Below, piece after piece: positions 38,335 to 50,789 of a stretch of DNA of 64,000 bases. Source of the stretch: Rachycentron canadum (taxonomy: Eukaryota > Chordata > Actinopteri > Carangiformes > Rachycentridae); the NCBI GenBank assembly GCA_038496675.1, contig CM076668.1, forward strand, positions 16,069,808-16,133,807, read 5' to 3'. How positions within the stretch are numbered: the first letter of the stretch is position 1; each line of letters begins with the position of its first letter. Both the position numbers and the translations under genes were made by a program. The notes beneath the pieces are model-generated. The model was not told the origin of the DNA. It worked only from the letters and a program-made list of their open reading frames with translations, and ran no database searches.

Positions 38335-38480
38335 CTGCACTTCCTGCTGTCATCCAACTTGAACTCCTTCAGCTCCATCCTTCTTCTTCTCTCCAAAAGG
38401 TCTTTCTCTCTGTTTCTCTGTCTTCCCTTTTTTTTTCCACCTGGTTTTCACCTGCCTCTCTCTCACCTCTCAGCACCTGT
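38335..38480 (-). other. Candidate 5' noncoding exon of grin2c with a short upstream ORF
   Basis: On the minus strand a near-perfect donor, GTGCAG|GTAAGT, ends at 38,335. The preceding 44 nt start with ATG at 38,378 and read MELKEFKLDDSRKC. If spliced to the acceptor at 29,749, this short frame ends after two more codons at the TAG just before the grin2c ATG, making a 16-codon uORF. The 5' edge is uncertain. A TTTAAA at about 38,494 and a CTACAG at 38,475-38,480 are the only landmarks, weak as TATA box or acceptor. The role is inferred from donor quality, strand and position. Confidence 0.33.
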
Positions 38481-38517
38481 AGGAGTATGCATTTAAACCG
38501 AGTCTTTGTGTGAGAGG

Positions 38518-38520
<3 letters not shown>

Positions 38521-38581
<61 letters not shown>
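38521..38581. repeat. (TG)30 microsatellite
   Basis: Perfect run just upstream, in the minus-strand sense, of the candidate 5' exon at 38,335-38,480. Confidence 0.95.
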
Positions 38582-38584
<3 letters not shown>

Positions 38585-39014
38585 GCAGCTTTGGATGTCT
38601 GCACACTCCTGCTGGGGTCACAACGTGACAGCGAGCGTATGTGATCTCCTAAAATTTGTCTTTCTAACTCCTCACTTTCTTCACTCTGCTCTCACTTATC
38701 TGTTTCTGTTTTTTTTGGGGGGGGGTGTCACAGAGAAAGCATTTACAAGTGGTCATGAAGGTGAAGACAGGACATCAAAAATGGGAGATGAAAGGAAAGT
38801 GAGGGAAAAGGAGGGTGGCAGAAGACGAGAGGTGCGGGAGCTCCTAGATGAGCAGCCAGCCCATGAGTATGTGTGTGTGTGTTGTGTGTGTGTTGTGTAT
38901 ATATGTGCATAAACCCACTGTGTTTAGCTCTCTGTCTGTATCCTTCAGGCTCCCCGCTGGTCAGATGAGGAGAAGAGCAAAAGAGGGGGGAGGAGGGGAA
39001 GAATGATAAAATAC

Positions 39015-39520
39015 CTCTTCAGCAGAGGAGCACAAACGCCGGTAACACTTCAGCAGCGGCAATGACGCTTCCCCGCCGCTTCCTCCTTTCTCCCCCTCTC
39101 CGCCTCCTCTGTCTCCTTTTCCCTCTCCCTGCTCGGGGGTAAGAGACGCGACAGATCCATGGGAAGTTAGAAAATCTCACAGACAGATGAGGAAGGGTCC
39201 TGTGCAAGCCTCTGCATCTTCGGAGCAAAAAGTTTTCCCCCTCCTTTGGTCCAGTTATCAGCCCCCGTGGTGATGGTAGTCCGCAGCAAGGGATCCCCCT
39301 CCGGTGATGATGCGCCTCCTCAGGACCAGTGTGATGAAAAAGGATGAGGGGAGGATAAGATTTGGCTTCTGTGGCCCCCCCTCACCCTCTTTCCCATATG
39401 GATGCAAGGTGATCCAGATGTTGCTTGGCGGTGGGAGCGTCGGGAACACGGAGAGAACAGCGGGACAGATGGCAGGTCTGCGGGGTCGGGCCGGCTGTGC
39501 ACTAGCAGGTCCTCATCCTG
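39015..39520 (-). promoter_or_regulatory. GC-richer stretch, possible promoter or leader region for grin2c
   Basis: Against AT-rich surroundings this stretch has many CpG dinucleotides and C-rich runs on the plus strand (CCGCCGCTTCC, CTCCGCCTCC), resembling Sp1-type promoter DNA. A possible minus-strand donor GAAGAG|GTATTT ends at 39,015. It lies about 9.3 kb upstream of the grin2c ATG on the correct strand. No open frame links to either gene. This is a composition-based suggestion only. Confidence 0.25.
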
Positions 39521-40704
39521 TTGCACTGATTTGTTTTTTTTTTTTTTTTTCCCACCAGAGTTTCTCTCTCTCCCTCAACGTTGCGCTGCCGCTCATCTGC
39601 CGGTGCTGTCACACCAGTAATCCTGCTTTCCATTTCCTTTTTAACTCCATCTTTTCTTTATCTCTCTCTATCTGCTCTCACTCCATCACAGGAGGGGCTG
39701 CATGTGAGTCCTGATAATAATGGTGTGAGGATTTAGCCTGCCTCCCTTCCTCTCCTCCCTCTCGCTTACTTCAGCGCAACCCCTCCTCCTCTCCCAGCCC
39801 ACTTTTGCTCCCGTTTTCTCCGTATTATACACCTTCATCCTGTCACATATCCTGCCTTCTTTTCCCTAAATCACCTCACCACATTGCTCTGCTGTCTCCT
39901 TCTCTGTTTCTCTTTCCTATCAACAGGTCTAAAATGAATTATTAATAGTATTGTTTTTCCAGTCAGGACCCCTCAGGCTCTGACTATTGGTTATAACATT
40001 TTTACAAAGCCAATAAGCCAATAGCCGTCACCTTTACCTTTACCTTGGATTAATGACAAGTCAAGTAAGACCAGTAGCCCATAAACAAGTCTTACTGCTA
40101 AAACGATGAGTCTATTAAAGGGACAATACACAACTTTTACACATGAAGTTAAGCTTTCACTGTGTAAACAGTAATAAAATGGCTTCTGTGACTCTGAATG
40201 AGCTCTTTAAAGTCTGACAAAATAATCTCTTTGGCTCCAGATACTTTGGTGGAGTCTGTAAGAGGTGGGTATTTACCAGGCAGGAGGAAAGTGTCCATAC
40301 AGGAGGAAAAGTAAATCTTCGTCACAGACAGTTGGTGAAATCTGTTTCCTCGTCCCCAAAAAAGCCAGTGTGCTAGCTGCTAGCCGCTAGATAGCAACGT
40401 ACAAACTGAGCTTGCAAGAGTTTGTGATCTTCGAGGACTCAAGAAAATCCACCTCTGTTTTTTCTTCCTTCCATCTTCCAGCTTTCTTCCTCTCGTCTCT
40501 ATATGTTCATGAAGCAGATTCATAAAGATAAACTGGACTTTTTTTTTTTTTTTATTCAGCTCAGTTAGCGCCTCTTTCGGTTGACTTTTAAATGCACTGG
40601 GCCACTTCTTTAAAATTTGCTGGCAAGTTGCATTATGGGAAATGTCGGATCTTTCACGAAATCTCCACCTTTTAACATTAAGCAGCAATTTGAATAACCA
40701 AGAA

Positions 40705-41045
40705 AAGATGCCAAATTGTTTCGCACATTTGAGAATTTGCTGCTTTTCTCTGTTTGAATCATTGTAAATTTTCCACTAACTGATGAAGTCAAATACATGT
40801 AAATGGTGTCTAACAATGTTTGCTTTAGTTTAACAGCCTGGTTGCAAGATTCATATTTTATTGCAGATATTAGCTCAACATTCATCATCAGCCTTGTTAT
40901 CTCCCAACGACTGTGAGCATTTGCCCGTTTTATTTATTTGCAGCATTTTTATTTCTATGTACATTTTGTTCTCAAAGCTGCAGTGCAATTCACTATTCTC
41001 TGACATTTCATTGATAATAATCAATAAAACAAATTATCTTTGGTC
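40705..41045 (+). repeat. hAT-type nonautonomous element fragment
   Basis: TTTGAGAATTTGCTGCTTTT, CTCTGTTTGAATCATTGTAA and, further on, CATTTCATTGATAATAATCA are words of the abundant teleost element also seen at 42,225. Confidence 0.5.
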
Positions 41046-41430
41046 ACAACAAGCCTGCAATCACCACATTTACCTTCAGGTATCGACAAGGTAAACACAG
41101 CAGCCAAAAAAATCAAAGAGACAAAGCAAATATGACAATGAACCTGGAAGTGCTGTATCCATACAAATGTGTCTGTTGCATTTGTTGTATGTTGCCAGTC
41201 TCATTCATGGATGCTCATTGACAAGACAATCATCTGTCTGTGAGGAACCAGAAAAGCAGGAGAGAGAAAAAAAAAAAAAAATCAATCCATCATAATTGTC
41301 GCTCCTTTTTTCGTTCTGCACAAAGAAAACACAGTTTTTTTTAAGGTAAAGTTAACTGTAATCATGTTGACGTGCACAAGTGTGTGTCAGTGTGCAGAGA
41401 TGAGAAAGTAGTGAGTAATGCTGAGTGTGT

Positions 41431-41433
<3 letters not shown>

Positions 41434-41461
<28 letters not shown>

Positions 41462-41462
41462 G
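41434..41462. repeat. (GA)n microsatellite
   Basis: Near-perfect run. Confidence 0.93.
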
Positions 41463-41863
41463 CGTCTGATTGCCTCACACTTTTCTTTCTTCTTTTGGTG
41501 GCTTACTTGTGACAGAAATTTCACAGAGGAGAGACAAACAGCTTCTGTTTGCTCCCCACCCCTCTTTCACTCACTTTGTCGGACAGGCGTTTCATAGTTT
41601 TAAAGAGTGCTGTCGTTTGCAGGTTAGCATCACTCCTAATAAAAGCAGTTTTCTTCTTTTTTCCTCACCAGGCAGCTTGGTCAGGTGACAGGCCTTTTAA
41701 CACAGCACTATAAATACAGATGAGTGTTAAAATAGAGTGTTTGAGATGTGAGACATGTGACTGAGGTGTCTATATCTGTATGGGTTGTGTGTAGTAGGTA
41801 CATTGATAGCTGTGATGAATGGAAACAGACAATAGTGGACAGATGTTTCAAAGGATAGACTCC

Positions 41864-41888
41864 CTCTCTCTCTCTCTCTCTCTCTCTC
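41864..41888. repeat. (CT)n microsatellite
   Basis: Perfect run. Confidence 0.93.
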
Positions 41889-42224
41889 AGCAGCTGGACA
41901 GGATGTAAACCAGCCAGCGGAGAACATATGTTCCCCGGTCAGCAGCCCGATCAGATCCACAGATTAACTCAGATTGATTCAGCGAGTAACAAAATTATGT
42001 TTACTGGGGGAAGCTTGCCGACTGACAGGCAAATAATTAATTCCACAATTTTGTGTGTTGTCAGGAAGGATTTATGTTGGGCTATATGTGTCTGGTGAGA
42101 TGTGGATTTGTTGAAACCCAATACTGCGTGCTGATGGAGTATTTGTTCTCAACAAATCCAGCTCCTCCCGGGAACATCTGTGGCTCTACACATACCATAC
42201 ACGTTGTGGAGTATCTGTCAAGTG

Positions 42225-42490
42225 TAGCAGTGAAACAATTAGTCAATTAAACAATTAATTGAGCAACAGTTTTTTGTTTTTTTTTTTAATTTTCAAGCAA
42301 AAAAAAAAAAAAAAAAAAATTGGCCCAGGCCTTTCAAAGGTGTAGATTTGTTTTATTTCTCTGTTTTGTTTCATTATAAATTGAATATATTTAGGTTTGG
42401 AGTCACCAAAGAGATGTCATCTTGGATCTGGAAGCTGTAATTGGCATTTTACCCTATTTTATGACCAATTTTATGTCCTTCTAAGTCATT
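42225..42490 (+). mobile_element. hAT-type nonautonomous element (ATTAGTCAATTAA...CTCTGTTTTGTTTCATTATAAATTG)
   Basis: ACAATTAGTCAATTAAACAA, TTAATTGAGCAACAG, an A-rich run, TTTCAAAGGTGTAGATTTG, TTTCTCTGTTTTGTTTCATT, ATAAATTGAATATATTTAGG, CATCTTGGATCTGGAAGCTG and TTGGCATTTTACCCTATTTT follow the order of a widespread fish element. No transposase frame. Confidence 0.65.
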
Positions 42491-44099
42491 TAAGCAAACG
42501 CCAAAAAAGAATATATGTTGATATTGAAGTGACAAAGACCTCGAGCAGCTGGAGAAATTATAACTTTGACTTTGACCCAACCAAACCTTAACCGTAGATG
42601 AAAGCTGATCTGTTTGGACGGCACTTACGCACGTTCTTGGGTCCATCAGATCAGAAGACACTTAAATGTGTTGAAGGGTAACTGCAGCTTAATTTGAAGA
42701 ACTTGTTAGACATTTTGCAGATTAAACAATACGCTCATCAGATAAATCATCATCAGCTTATCCCATTATTGAAATAGTACTTAGTTAGATGCAGATCTAT
42801 TCATGTGTAAAAGACCTGGCAAAGGATTCAGGACAGAGCTTCACAACGTGGACACTGAAAACTCCTCAGGCAAGACGACTCCTCGAGGTCTTGACATGTC
42901 TGGTGAATCGTCCTCCTCTCTGACAATTCTGTTATTGTGCCGGAGGTCTGGCTATTTTTAGGGTTAGTTGTGCAACTTGTCTTTGAATGGTGCTGCATAA
43001 AATAGCAGAATGGATATTTAGTTAATAGAGCCAATGCCGCAAGGCAGACGACTGAAGCTCCGCTTTTCACAACACGTATCCAATACGCTCTTCACTATAT
43101 GGGGGATATGTTGTTTGCAGAAATCCTACGTCAACTCATTTTGGCTCTATAACGTCTTCATAGAAAGCGTCCTCTGAAGGATGTGGCCCCTGAATCTCAC
43201 TTCACCCAACCACAACTACCACTGATGCTGGGTGTGGACAGAGTTGAAACGTTGCCGTAAACATGCTGTAGGTCGTTTTATGCACTTGAACAAACGGCCG
43301 ATGTTGTTTTTCTAAACTGCTGCTACTTCATTGCTCGGTGCAGGTATCTCTGCCGTCTGCTTAGCATTTAATCCGGCCCACCTCCAGCCCAAAGTCAACC
43401 TGTATCCTGTGTGACCTTCTGAGGGGAGACGTCTGCTATCATCACTCCCCAGTCTCTCTTTTGTAGACTTGTAGGCTTCAGGGGGGGTGAGGTCAAAGCC
43501 AAGATGCCCAACAGCAACTGCAACCATACTGCTGTGCTGTCGCCTCGTATCAATAATCTTTGAACAGCAGGTAGACAGACACAAATGACGGATCTAAAAG
43601 ATCATAATTGTTCACAATAAAACATATAACCCCAGTGAAGTGGTGGAAATTGTTTTACTATGACAAGTGGGTAATGACACATCACTGATGTACAGGATTT
43701 AAACACTAATAAAAGACAAAAGACAAAGGCAAAAGATAAAACACTAAAAGAGACAGAAGTAAAAGATGTGGTATAAATTGTCATTTGATTTAATTAAAAA
43801 TTGGCTTTTTTTAAAGAATTTTAAAGACTGAAAAAGATTTAAAAAGGTCCCCACAGTCAAAGATAGAGATAATATGTTGCATTTATGATAAAAGATAAAA
43901 GCCTCACAGGGACCTTTGATAATATGGAGTTGGGGAGTTAAAGGGGATTAAAGGTAACAATACATTTAAACACTAAAAGAAAACTGAGCAACTATCTAGA
44001 AATGATGAATGAAAAACTGCTCCAAACTCTTAATCTTAACCACTGATTCTGTTGTGGATATTGTTACTGATTGCAGCATTAAAAGTGAAGCTTTTTTGG

Positions 44100-44690
44100 A
44101 AGCTCCAAAATGACCAACACATAATTTCTGGAAAAGCAACAGGGTGAAATAGGCGGCCGTCATCTCCGTGTTTCACTCAGATACAAAGGAGCATCATCTG
44201 CATAGCAATTAGAAACAATTTCACGCTTACACATGATCATGCTTACAAATGATATGCCCTAAAGGAAGGATGGAAATTTAAAAACAATGCATTCAAAAAT
44301 CCTCCCCTGGGAAACAGAGACGAGTGAGGAGAGCGAGACAGGGATGAGCCAGCATTTCCAAAACTCAGACCCTCTATTACAGGAGCACAAGAAGTCAGAG
44401 TCGGTGTGACCAGCCCATTTTTCCCAGACAGCTGATTAGGATTGTAAGGTTAGCTGTGTCGAAGGCAGAGCGACGGTCTAGTAACATGAAAAAAAAAATC
44501 CAATATTCAGCAGTATCAGCAGCAAGCAGGAGATCATTTGAAACCTTAATGAGAGCTGTTTTCAGTGGTGTGGAGAGCTGTCTGAGTCAGCTTTGATAAG
44601 TAGGTTATTTTTATTCATGAAAAGAAATGACATTCTCCAAAATTTTAGATATGGATAGCACTTTTGAAATTGGAATAAAATTGTTGAGAG
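44100..44690 (-). pseudogene. Decayed non-LTR retrotransposon reverse transcriptase (L2-like), minus strand
   Basis: Read on the minus strand in broken frames: SKILENVISFHE (about 44,600-44,640), then TALIKVSNDLLLAAD and LLDRRSAFDTANLTILI (about 44,440-44,560). Finally NCYADDAPLYLSE (about 44,175-44,213). TAL-KV-NDLLLAAD, LLDLS-AFDT---IL and CYADD--LY are conserved reverse-transcriptase motifs in teleost LINEs. Stops and frame changes between them show it is dead. The exact clade is uncertain. Confidence 0.8.
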
Positions 44691-46367
44691 TGGTACTTGT
44701 GTTTCTGGAACTACTTCACGTTAAAGGAGCGAGTTTCAAAGCCACATTAAGTGATTTTAAAAACCACCAGACCAGCAAATTTATTATAATATATCAGTTT
44801 GTTCTTGTGGCCTTTGTGAGTGTGGGTCAGCAAACAACAAGCAGAAACATCTAAATGTCTAACATCCAACTGCATGTTCACCTGTTCCTGAGGAAAACAA
44901 CCAGGATGTGGATCCAGACCGTTGGACGTAGTTTATCTACACTCCCTGACTTTTTACCCTGAAGAGCTGCAGAGTGGGATGTTGATCCTCACAAACCAAC
45001 AATTCAAATAACAGGAGGTTTTACCTGAAAATTAACTGCAATGGTCAATGGGCTGTATTTACATTGTGTTTGTGTCCAAAGTGCTTTACAATTGACAGAA
45101 ACAAATAGAAAAAAACAGATATGAACATATAACATTTTATATGTGTGTTGTTTTAATAAAGTTGCATATATAAATTAAATATACAGTGTTACAACATGTG
45201 TCATATGTAATGTATCGCCTCATATATCCAAAGGACCTACATAGGTGATAATAGGGGACATGTTCGTCCTATATTACATTTCTGAAGGAGTATATTCTCC
45301 GGGTTTGTGGCCACAAATAACCTCTTTATTTTTATCAAAATAGGGACTATTGCAGCTTTAACTCCTTATGTTTATTGTTTTTTTATTGTAGGTACATTCG
45401 GTTCTTTAAATGAGGGAACAATGCAGTTGTAAATATATTGATAATAATCAGATTTATTATGAATACATCATAAATTCCCTTTGATTTGACTGAGATTTAA
45501 GGAAATATATGTAATAAATGCATTAAAGATAAAATCCCACTATTCCAGTGCGCTATTATGTTGTTAATTGTAGATTTGTGTGAATTACTGCATTAGCAGA
45601 CATTTCTGATTCACCCAGACCTTAAATCCAGGTAGACACTGATGTCACTGTCAGAAATACAATCAGACTATGGAAATGTGTGCGTACATGTTTGTGTGTT
45701 GTGTGTGTAGCTGTGTACACTGCTGAGGACAGATGTTTAAACAGGCAATCATCACTCAATGAGTAAACAGCTCTGGAGATTGGACCAATGTGTGAGTGAG
45801 TGTGGAGGTGAATACTAAGAGGGCAGGACGGAGAGTGAGACTGAGAAGACAATGGAAGCAGACAAGAAGACAGAGTAAATAAACTCCATCAACTCGTATT
45901 AGAAAGCAGCCATCAGGGCTGAATGCAGATTTGTGATTAGCCCACATTTGTGATATTTTTATCAACCAATGCAACACTTTGATCACGGCCACTCGTCCCA
46001 GACCGGAGCCTCATCCTGAGGGACATTTTACCCCAAGTGTGGGTTAAAATACCAAATCCTCGGGGCTTCGCTGGCTGATCTCTTGGGTCCCTGGCCCGCA
46101 CACCTTTCCCTGCTCTCAGTCAGTCTGTCCGCATCTTCATCTCCACCCATCCCCTCCACTTCTTCCTCCTCCTCCTCCTCCCTCCTCTAAAGACACACTT
46201 TGAAAGCAAAAAATAGCTCAAGAGCAGAAAGACATGAGAAGTGTCAGATCCATAAATAAATTGGGTCTTTGTGCACCTTGTTTGAGACTGGCTGACATTT
46301 TAAAGTCTGCCAGGTATTAATACCATTTCTCATGAGACAAAGATTGTACGCGTGGGCGTGCATAAAT

Positions 46368-46496
46368 GTGTGTGTGTGTGTGTGTGTGTGCACGTGTGCA
46401 TATGTGTAAAATGCATGTGCATGTCTGTGCATATATTTTGGTGTGTGTGTGTGTGTGTGTGAGTGTGTTAGGGAGAGAGAGAGAGAGAGAGAGAGA
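46368..46496. repeat. Cluster of (GT)n and (GA)n microsatellites
   Basis: (TG)n at 46,368-46,390, (GT)n at 46,441-46,468 and (GA)n at 46,474-46,496. Confidence 0.92.
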
Positions 46497-46624
46497 TACC
46501 GTGACTGGTTGGTTTGTTATTCTTGTGAAACTTCACCCTAAGGCATAGCTGACAGAGGTTTTACAGTTTTATTCTGCCTGAAATTCACCTGACATCCTGG
46601 CATGGTCATGACCAAAGTGCTATG

Positions 46625-46629
<5 letters not shown>

Positions 46630-46663
<34 letters not shown>
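46630..46663. repeat. (CT)17 microsatellite
   Basis: Perfect run. Confidence 0.93.
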
Positions 46664-46668
<5 letters not shown>

Positions 46669-48509
46669 GTTGATACTGTCGTCCTGAGAGAAAAAAGACA
46701 AGAACAACAGTTGTTTCAGTAAATGCCCCAAAACGACATGTCTGTGGTGAATTAGCGCAGCCCTCTAGAGGCCGAAGCAGCTAAGTTTCTTGTCCGTTTG
46801 GGGACAAGGGAGGAAGGAGTGTGATGCTGACATGTGAGGAGGCCAGGGCACAGACTTGGTCTTTTTCTTTTGGTCTTGGACATTTAAGCCTTTACTTACA
46901 GGAGAGAGGAGAGTGGCAGGAAACAGGAAACAGGCAGAAAACAGTCCAGTTAAACCAGGGACTCATTGTTGGTTTCTTTTAATCATAATAATGTTTGTGT
47001 CCTAATCCTAACTACATATTTATTACTATATCATTGGAAAAGAACCTTAATTTTATCCCAAATTACAGCGTTTCCCATAACCTGAGCCAAATCATCATAC
47101 AACTATTACACTTTTAAAACTGCAGTGTTTTGTGTGATCAAAAGTCATATTTTGTTGCGCAACTTCGAGAACAACTATTTCTCTCTCACCCCAACAAAAA
47201 GCAAAAACAAAAGCAGTTAAATAAATAAATTAAACTTAAATAATTATTATTTATTGCATTCAGATGTAAATAATTAATATGTTTTTCTGCTGTAACAATT
47301 GAAATCATTAAAATCATTTTATTAATTAATTAATTCATAATAATAATAATAGATAAATATAAATAAAATAATGTAGTTTAAGGACAGAAGCCTTGTAAGT
47401 GAACACTAACCTTACCAGACTCCTGAGGTGTATTTCCATAAAACCTCCTCTGGACATATGTCTTTCTCAGTGTGGGATGGAGGTATCACGGCGCAGAGGA
47501 GGGATTAAAGGTCTGTGCAGGTTAAAGGCGACACAGACACAGGAAGGAGAGTGTGGAGGAAAGACTGCATTTTCTCAGCATCTTATCAGCATATGCATGA
47601 TTCCTCCTCAGGTCGGTGACATGGTGAAACCTCTCAGGGGCTTTGGTTAAGTAACTCAGGGTGAATCTATGAGGAATTGTTGGGTTCCCTTCAGAAAACC
47701 TCCTTTCAGTGTTCAGGGGATTGTTATGTGTAACTTCTCACCCACTGAACTCAAGCTGGATCAGGAACTGGAACATTTTCAATTCAAGTTGAAATTCATG
47801 AATAACCAGATCTTTTTTTATTATTATTATTTTTATTGGATGGTGTGTATTGTTAATTGTATTTGTGTTGTTTTGTTAGTCCTCCAGCCTAAAAGACACA
47901 TGTGGTTGTTTATTACTGGTTTGGGTCGTGTTAAACTACCTGGTTTGAATTATGTTAAGGTCGTGGTCACGGTTAAAAGAAACCATTTTAATTTTTTGGC
48001 ATTTTTTGATGTGTCAAAATAAGATGCTTTGTATCCACCATGACTACAGGGATTCACACATCTGCTCTGTGTTGAGAGACTAAGACCCAACTCTGGGACT
48101 GGTTCCAAACTATACTCAGTCTAATCGGGTCAGACAGGGTCTTGTCTTGCTGCCACTAGTCTCAAGTCTGTGTATCAATATGTGTTTAGATTTAAATGGA
48201 TCTAAGTTAGACAAGATTTAATCTATATAGAACATCTTATGTAAAATGCATATACTATTAAATGACAAATACTCTTGTGTCAATTGTTCACTTTGTTACA
48301 GGATGTTTTATTCTTGGTCCTTGAAGCATTTAAACAGTATTTATAGAATTGGTTTCATTGACGTGTATGAATTCTTTATTATTAAATTCCTGCTGTTAAT
48401 GTCGGGTCTTGTCATGATTTATTTTGTCACATGGAAATTAATTTCAGCGTTCACGTTTCACTACAAAAGTCAGGAAATAAAATAACGTGTAATTTGAAGT
48501 GTTTGACCA

Positions 48510-48700
48510 AGCGGCCAACGCTCTCATCTTCTGTCGAAGACTCATGTGTAGTTGCTGAAGGACCCGTCCGTGGTCAGGCTAAGTGCTGCATGGAGGCAGC
48601 TGGACTCGCTCAAGGTTCTTGAAGATGTGTCACCTTTCAGCTGATCAGCTTCTTCAGAACTGAAGAAAGAACCTCAAGAGCCTCAATCAAATCCTGTTGT
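48510..48700 (-). mobile_element. Fragment of the TTCAGTTCTGAAGAAG-type teleost repeat
   Basis: TTGAAGATGTGTCACCTTTC, AGCTTCTTCAGAACTGAAGA. It matches the reverse orientation of the motif at 16,945-17,020. Confidence 0.55.
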
Positions 48701-48871
48701 CTTTGAATAGCACTTAGAAAAACCAGGACCTGGATGAAAGAGGATCTTCACAGACATGTAGACTCAGCCATCACAAATTAGGCTGTTGTGTTGATGGACT
48801 TATCCCTATAAAACTATAAAACTGTACTGTACTCAGGGCTTTCCTTAAAAATGACATCTCCCTGTGTCATG

Positions 48872-49081
48872 TCCATTATCAGGTCGTGGGGGCCTGGACA
48901 TTGGCTGATGGCGGGGTACAGCCTGGACAGGTCTCACATTGACACCTACGAAGAATTTAGCATCACTAATTAAGTTAACGTGGGTGTCTTTGGTCTGTGG
49001 GAGGAAGCTGGAGTACATGGAAGAAGAAGAACCTTCTTGCTGTGAGGTGACAGTCATAACCACTGTGCATCCGTGGCGCCA
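48872..49081 (+). repeat. Copy of the 3,346 repeat family
   Basis: TCCATTATC, GATGGCGGGGTACAGCCTGG, ACAGGTCTCACATTGACACC, TGGTCTGTGGGAGGAAGCTG, AACCTTCTTGCTGTGAGGTG and a CCACTGTGCATCC end. Confidence 0.75.
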
Positions 49082-49547
49082 TGTCTTGACTGATTAAACC
49101 TTATGAAGCTCAGCGAAGGTTCAGTCGGGGAGACCATCTCCTATTAGCTCCACCTGCTGTCATCCAATCACTGCCTGACACGCTGACTTCCAGTCAATCA
49201 CTTCTAAGCTGTCAAACTTTTAAATTCTTTCTCTCTCTGCTGTCATTTCATCACCACGTTAATGTTCGTGACCCACCTCCACCGCCTCAAGTACGGACAC
49301 CGAATCATCTCCAATCAAACCATGCGATTAGAAGTTTCCCTCTCATGAAGATGTTCCCATTCTCAAGCTCCATCACCACCACCAGTGTCCAGGCTCTGGG
49401 GGGAGAGTCCTCCAATTGGAAGGAACTTAAACCTGGGGATCACGACCATGGGGATTCGCTTCCTGCACCGAGCACCAAAGTCCAGTTCTTATGTTCACAA
49501 TAAACTTTAGTTTATTTCAAATTCGTCTACCACGCTGGTTTTGCATG
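49082..49547. repeat. Unclassified repeat-like segment with a polyadenylation word, possible LTR remnant
   Basis: Pyrimidine-rich 5' part, then GTGTCCAGGCTCTGGGGGGA, CTCCAATTGGAAGGAAC, CACAATAAACTTTAGTTTAT and CGTCTACCACGCTGGTTTTG. An AATAAA followed by a short G/C-containing end resembles an LTR R-U5 segment, but no TG...CA ends or duplicated partner were found. Confidence 0.35.
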
Positions 49548-49787
49548 TGAGTTTTGCATGTTCTCCCTGCACCTGTGTGGGTTCTCTCCAGGTTCTCCAG
49601 CTTCCTCCCACAGTCCAAACACAGGAACGTTAGGTTAATTGGTAAAACTAAATGTAATAAATGCCTGTGGCCGTGAGTGTTGGCCCTGTCCAGGTTGTAC
49701 CCCGCCCCCGCCCAATATCTGCTGGGATTGGCTCCAGCCCCCTGTGACACTGATGGATAAGTGGTATAGATAATGGATGGATGGATC
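49548..49787 (-). repeat. Inverted copy of the 3,346 repeat family
   Basis: TTTTGCATGTTCTCCCTGCA, CTTCCTCCCACAGTCCAAAC, TTAGGTTAATTGG, TGTCCAGGTTGTACCCCGCC, CTGGGATTGGCTCCAGCCCC and a GATAATGGATGGATGG end. Confidence 0.78.
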
Positions 49788-50244
49788 TAAAAGTACTAAT
49801 AGTAATAGTTACAAACATTGGGAATGAGCTCAGGCTGATGTTTTACTACTTAGTAAACTGTGTGTGTGTTTCACAAACAGTAAAACGTCTTCACAGTGTT
49901 GGAGGTGTTGACAGGATTATGGCTGAGTTGAATCAGCAGAGAATCACTCAGATAATAATCAAAGCCCCCACAGCTATGGAGGAAGAATGAAAGGAGGTCA
50001 TGAGGATGTGAGGGGGTTAAAGGCTAACGCAGAGCAAAGAGACAGCCATGAAAGTTGACCTAAATATGGTGGAAGTTTCAAGGTCATTTCCCCCTTTTTC
50101 TCTTCCTCTTCCTCTTCCTCACCACTCACTTTCACTCCTGGGTTGATTTTACAGGGGGGTTAGTAGTAATTATCTGCTCTTGTCAAACCTAGGAGGCTCA
50201 GTGAGACCCTGAGTCACCTGTGTTTCTGATTGAGGTCCTGAGCA

Positions 50245-50246
<2 letters not shown>

Positions 50247-50311
<65 letters not shown>
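50247..50311. repeat. (CA)32 microsatellite
   Basis: Perfect run. Confidence 0.95.
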
Positions 50312-50314
<3 letters not shown>

Positions 50315-50397
50315 AATATATAGGGAAGCAGCAGAAGGCGAAATGTGCAGCGTTTCATTATGCCTCTGATTTGGTCATTCATCATGTCACAGTGAGG

Positions 50398-50424
50398 TCA
50401 CACACACACACACACACACACACA
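50398..50424. repeat. (CA)13 microsatellite
   Basis: Perfect run, 87 nt after the previous one. Confidence 0.93.
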
Positions 50425-50789
50425 GCGGCCGACACATGTTTGTGTCTGCAGAGACCACCTGTGTGTGCCAGTGGGTGTGTGTGCAAGTTGTCAATGTGTA
50501 TGTGCGTGCCTAACTATGTGTGTGTACATATGCATGTGTTTGCGATGCAATGTTTTGTTTTCCCCGTCTGGTTTTCCATTCAAGTCCAGGAAGTGGCTCC
50601 GCAAGGGGTGAAGAATGAAATGATTGGTTAGACATGTGACAAACACACTGGCCGATCCAGGTTAGCTAATAAGTTGTCGTCAGTCTAAAAGGCCTGAAAT
50701 ATTTCTCAGGAATTGATAAAAAACAGATTTGAGTAAAAGGTTCAGGTGGCCAGAAGGTATGGAGGCATTTTTAAACTAAGATAACTTAA

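Noticed and set aside
38520..38912. 130-codon plus-strand frame starting in (TG)n
   Set aside because: Low-complexity start, then anonymous sequence without splice context or conserved motifs.
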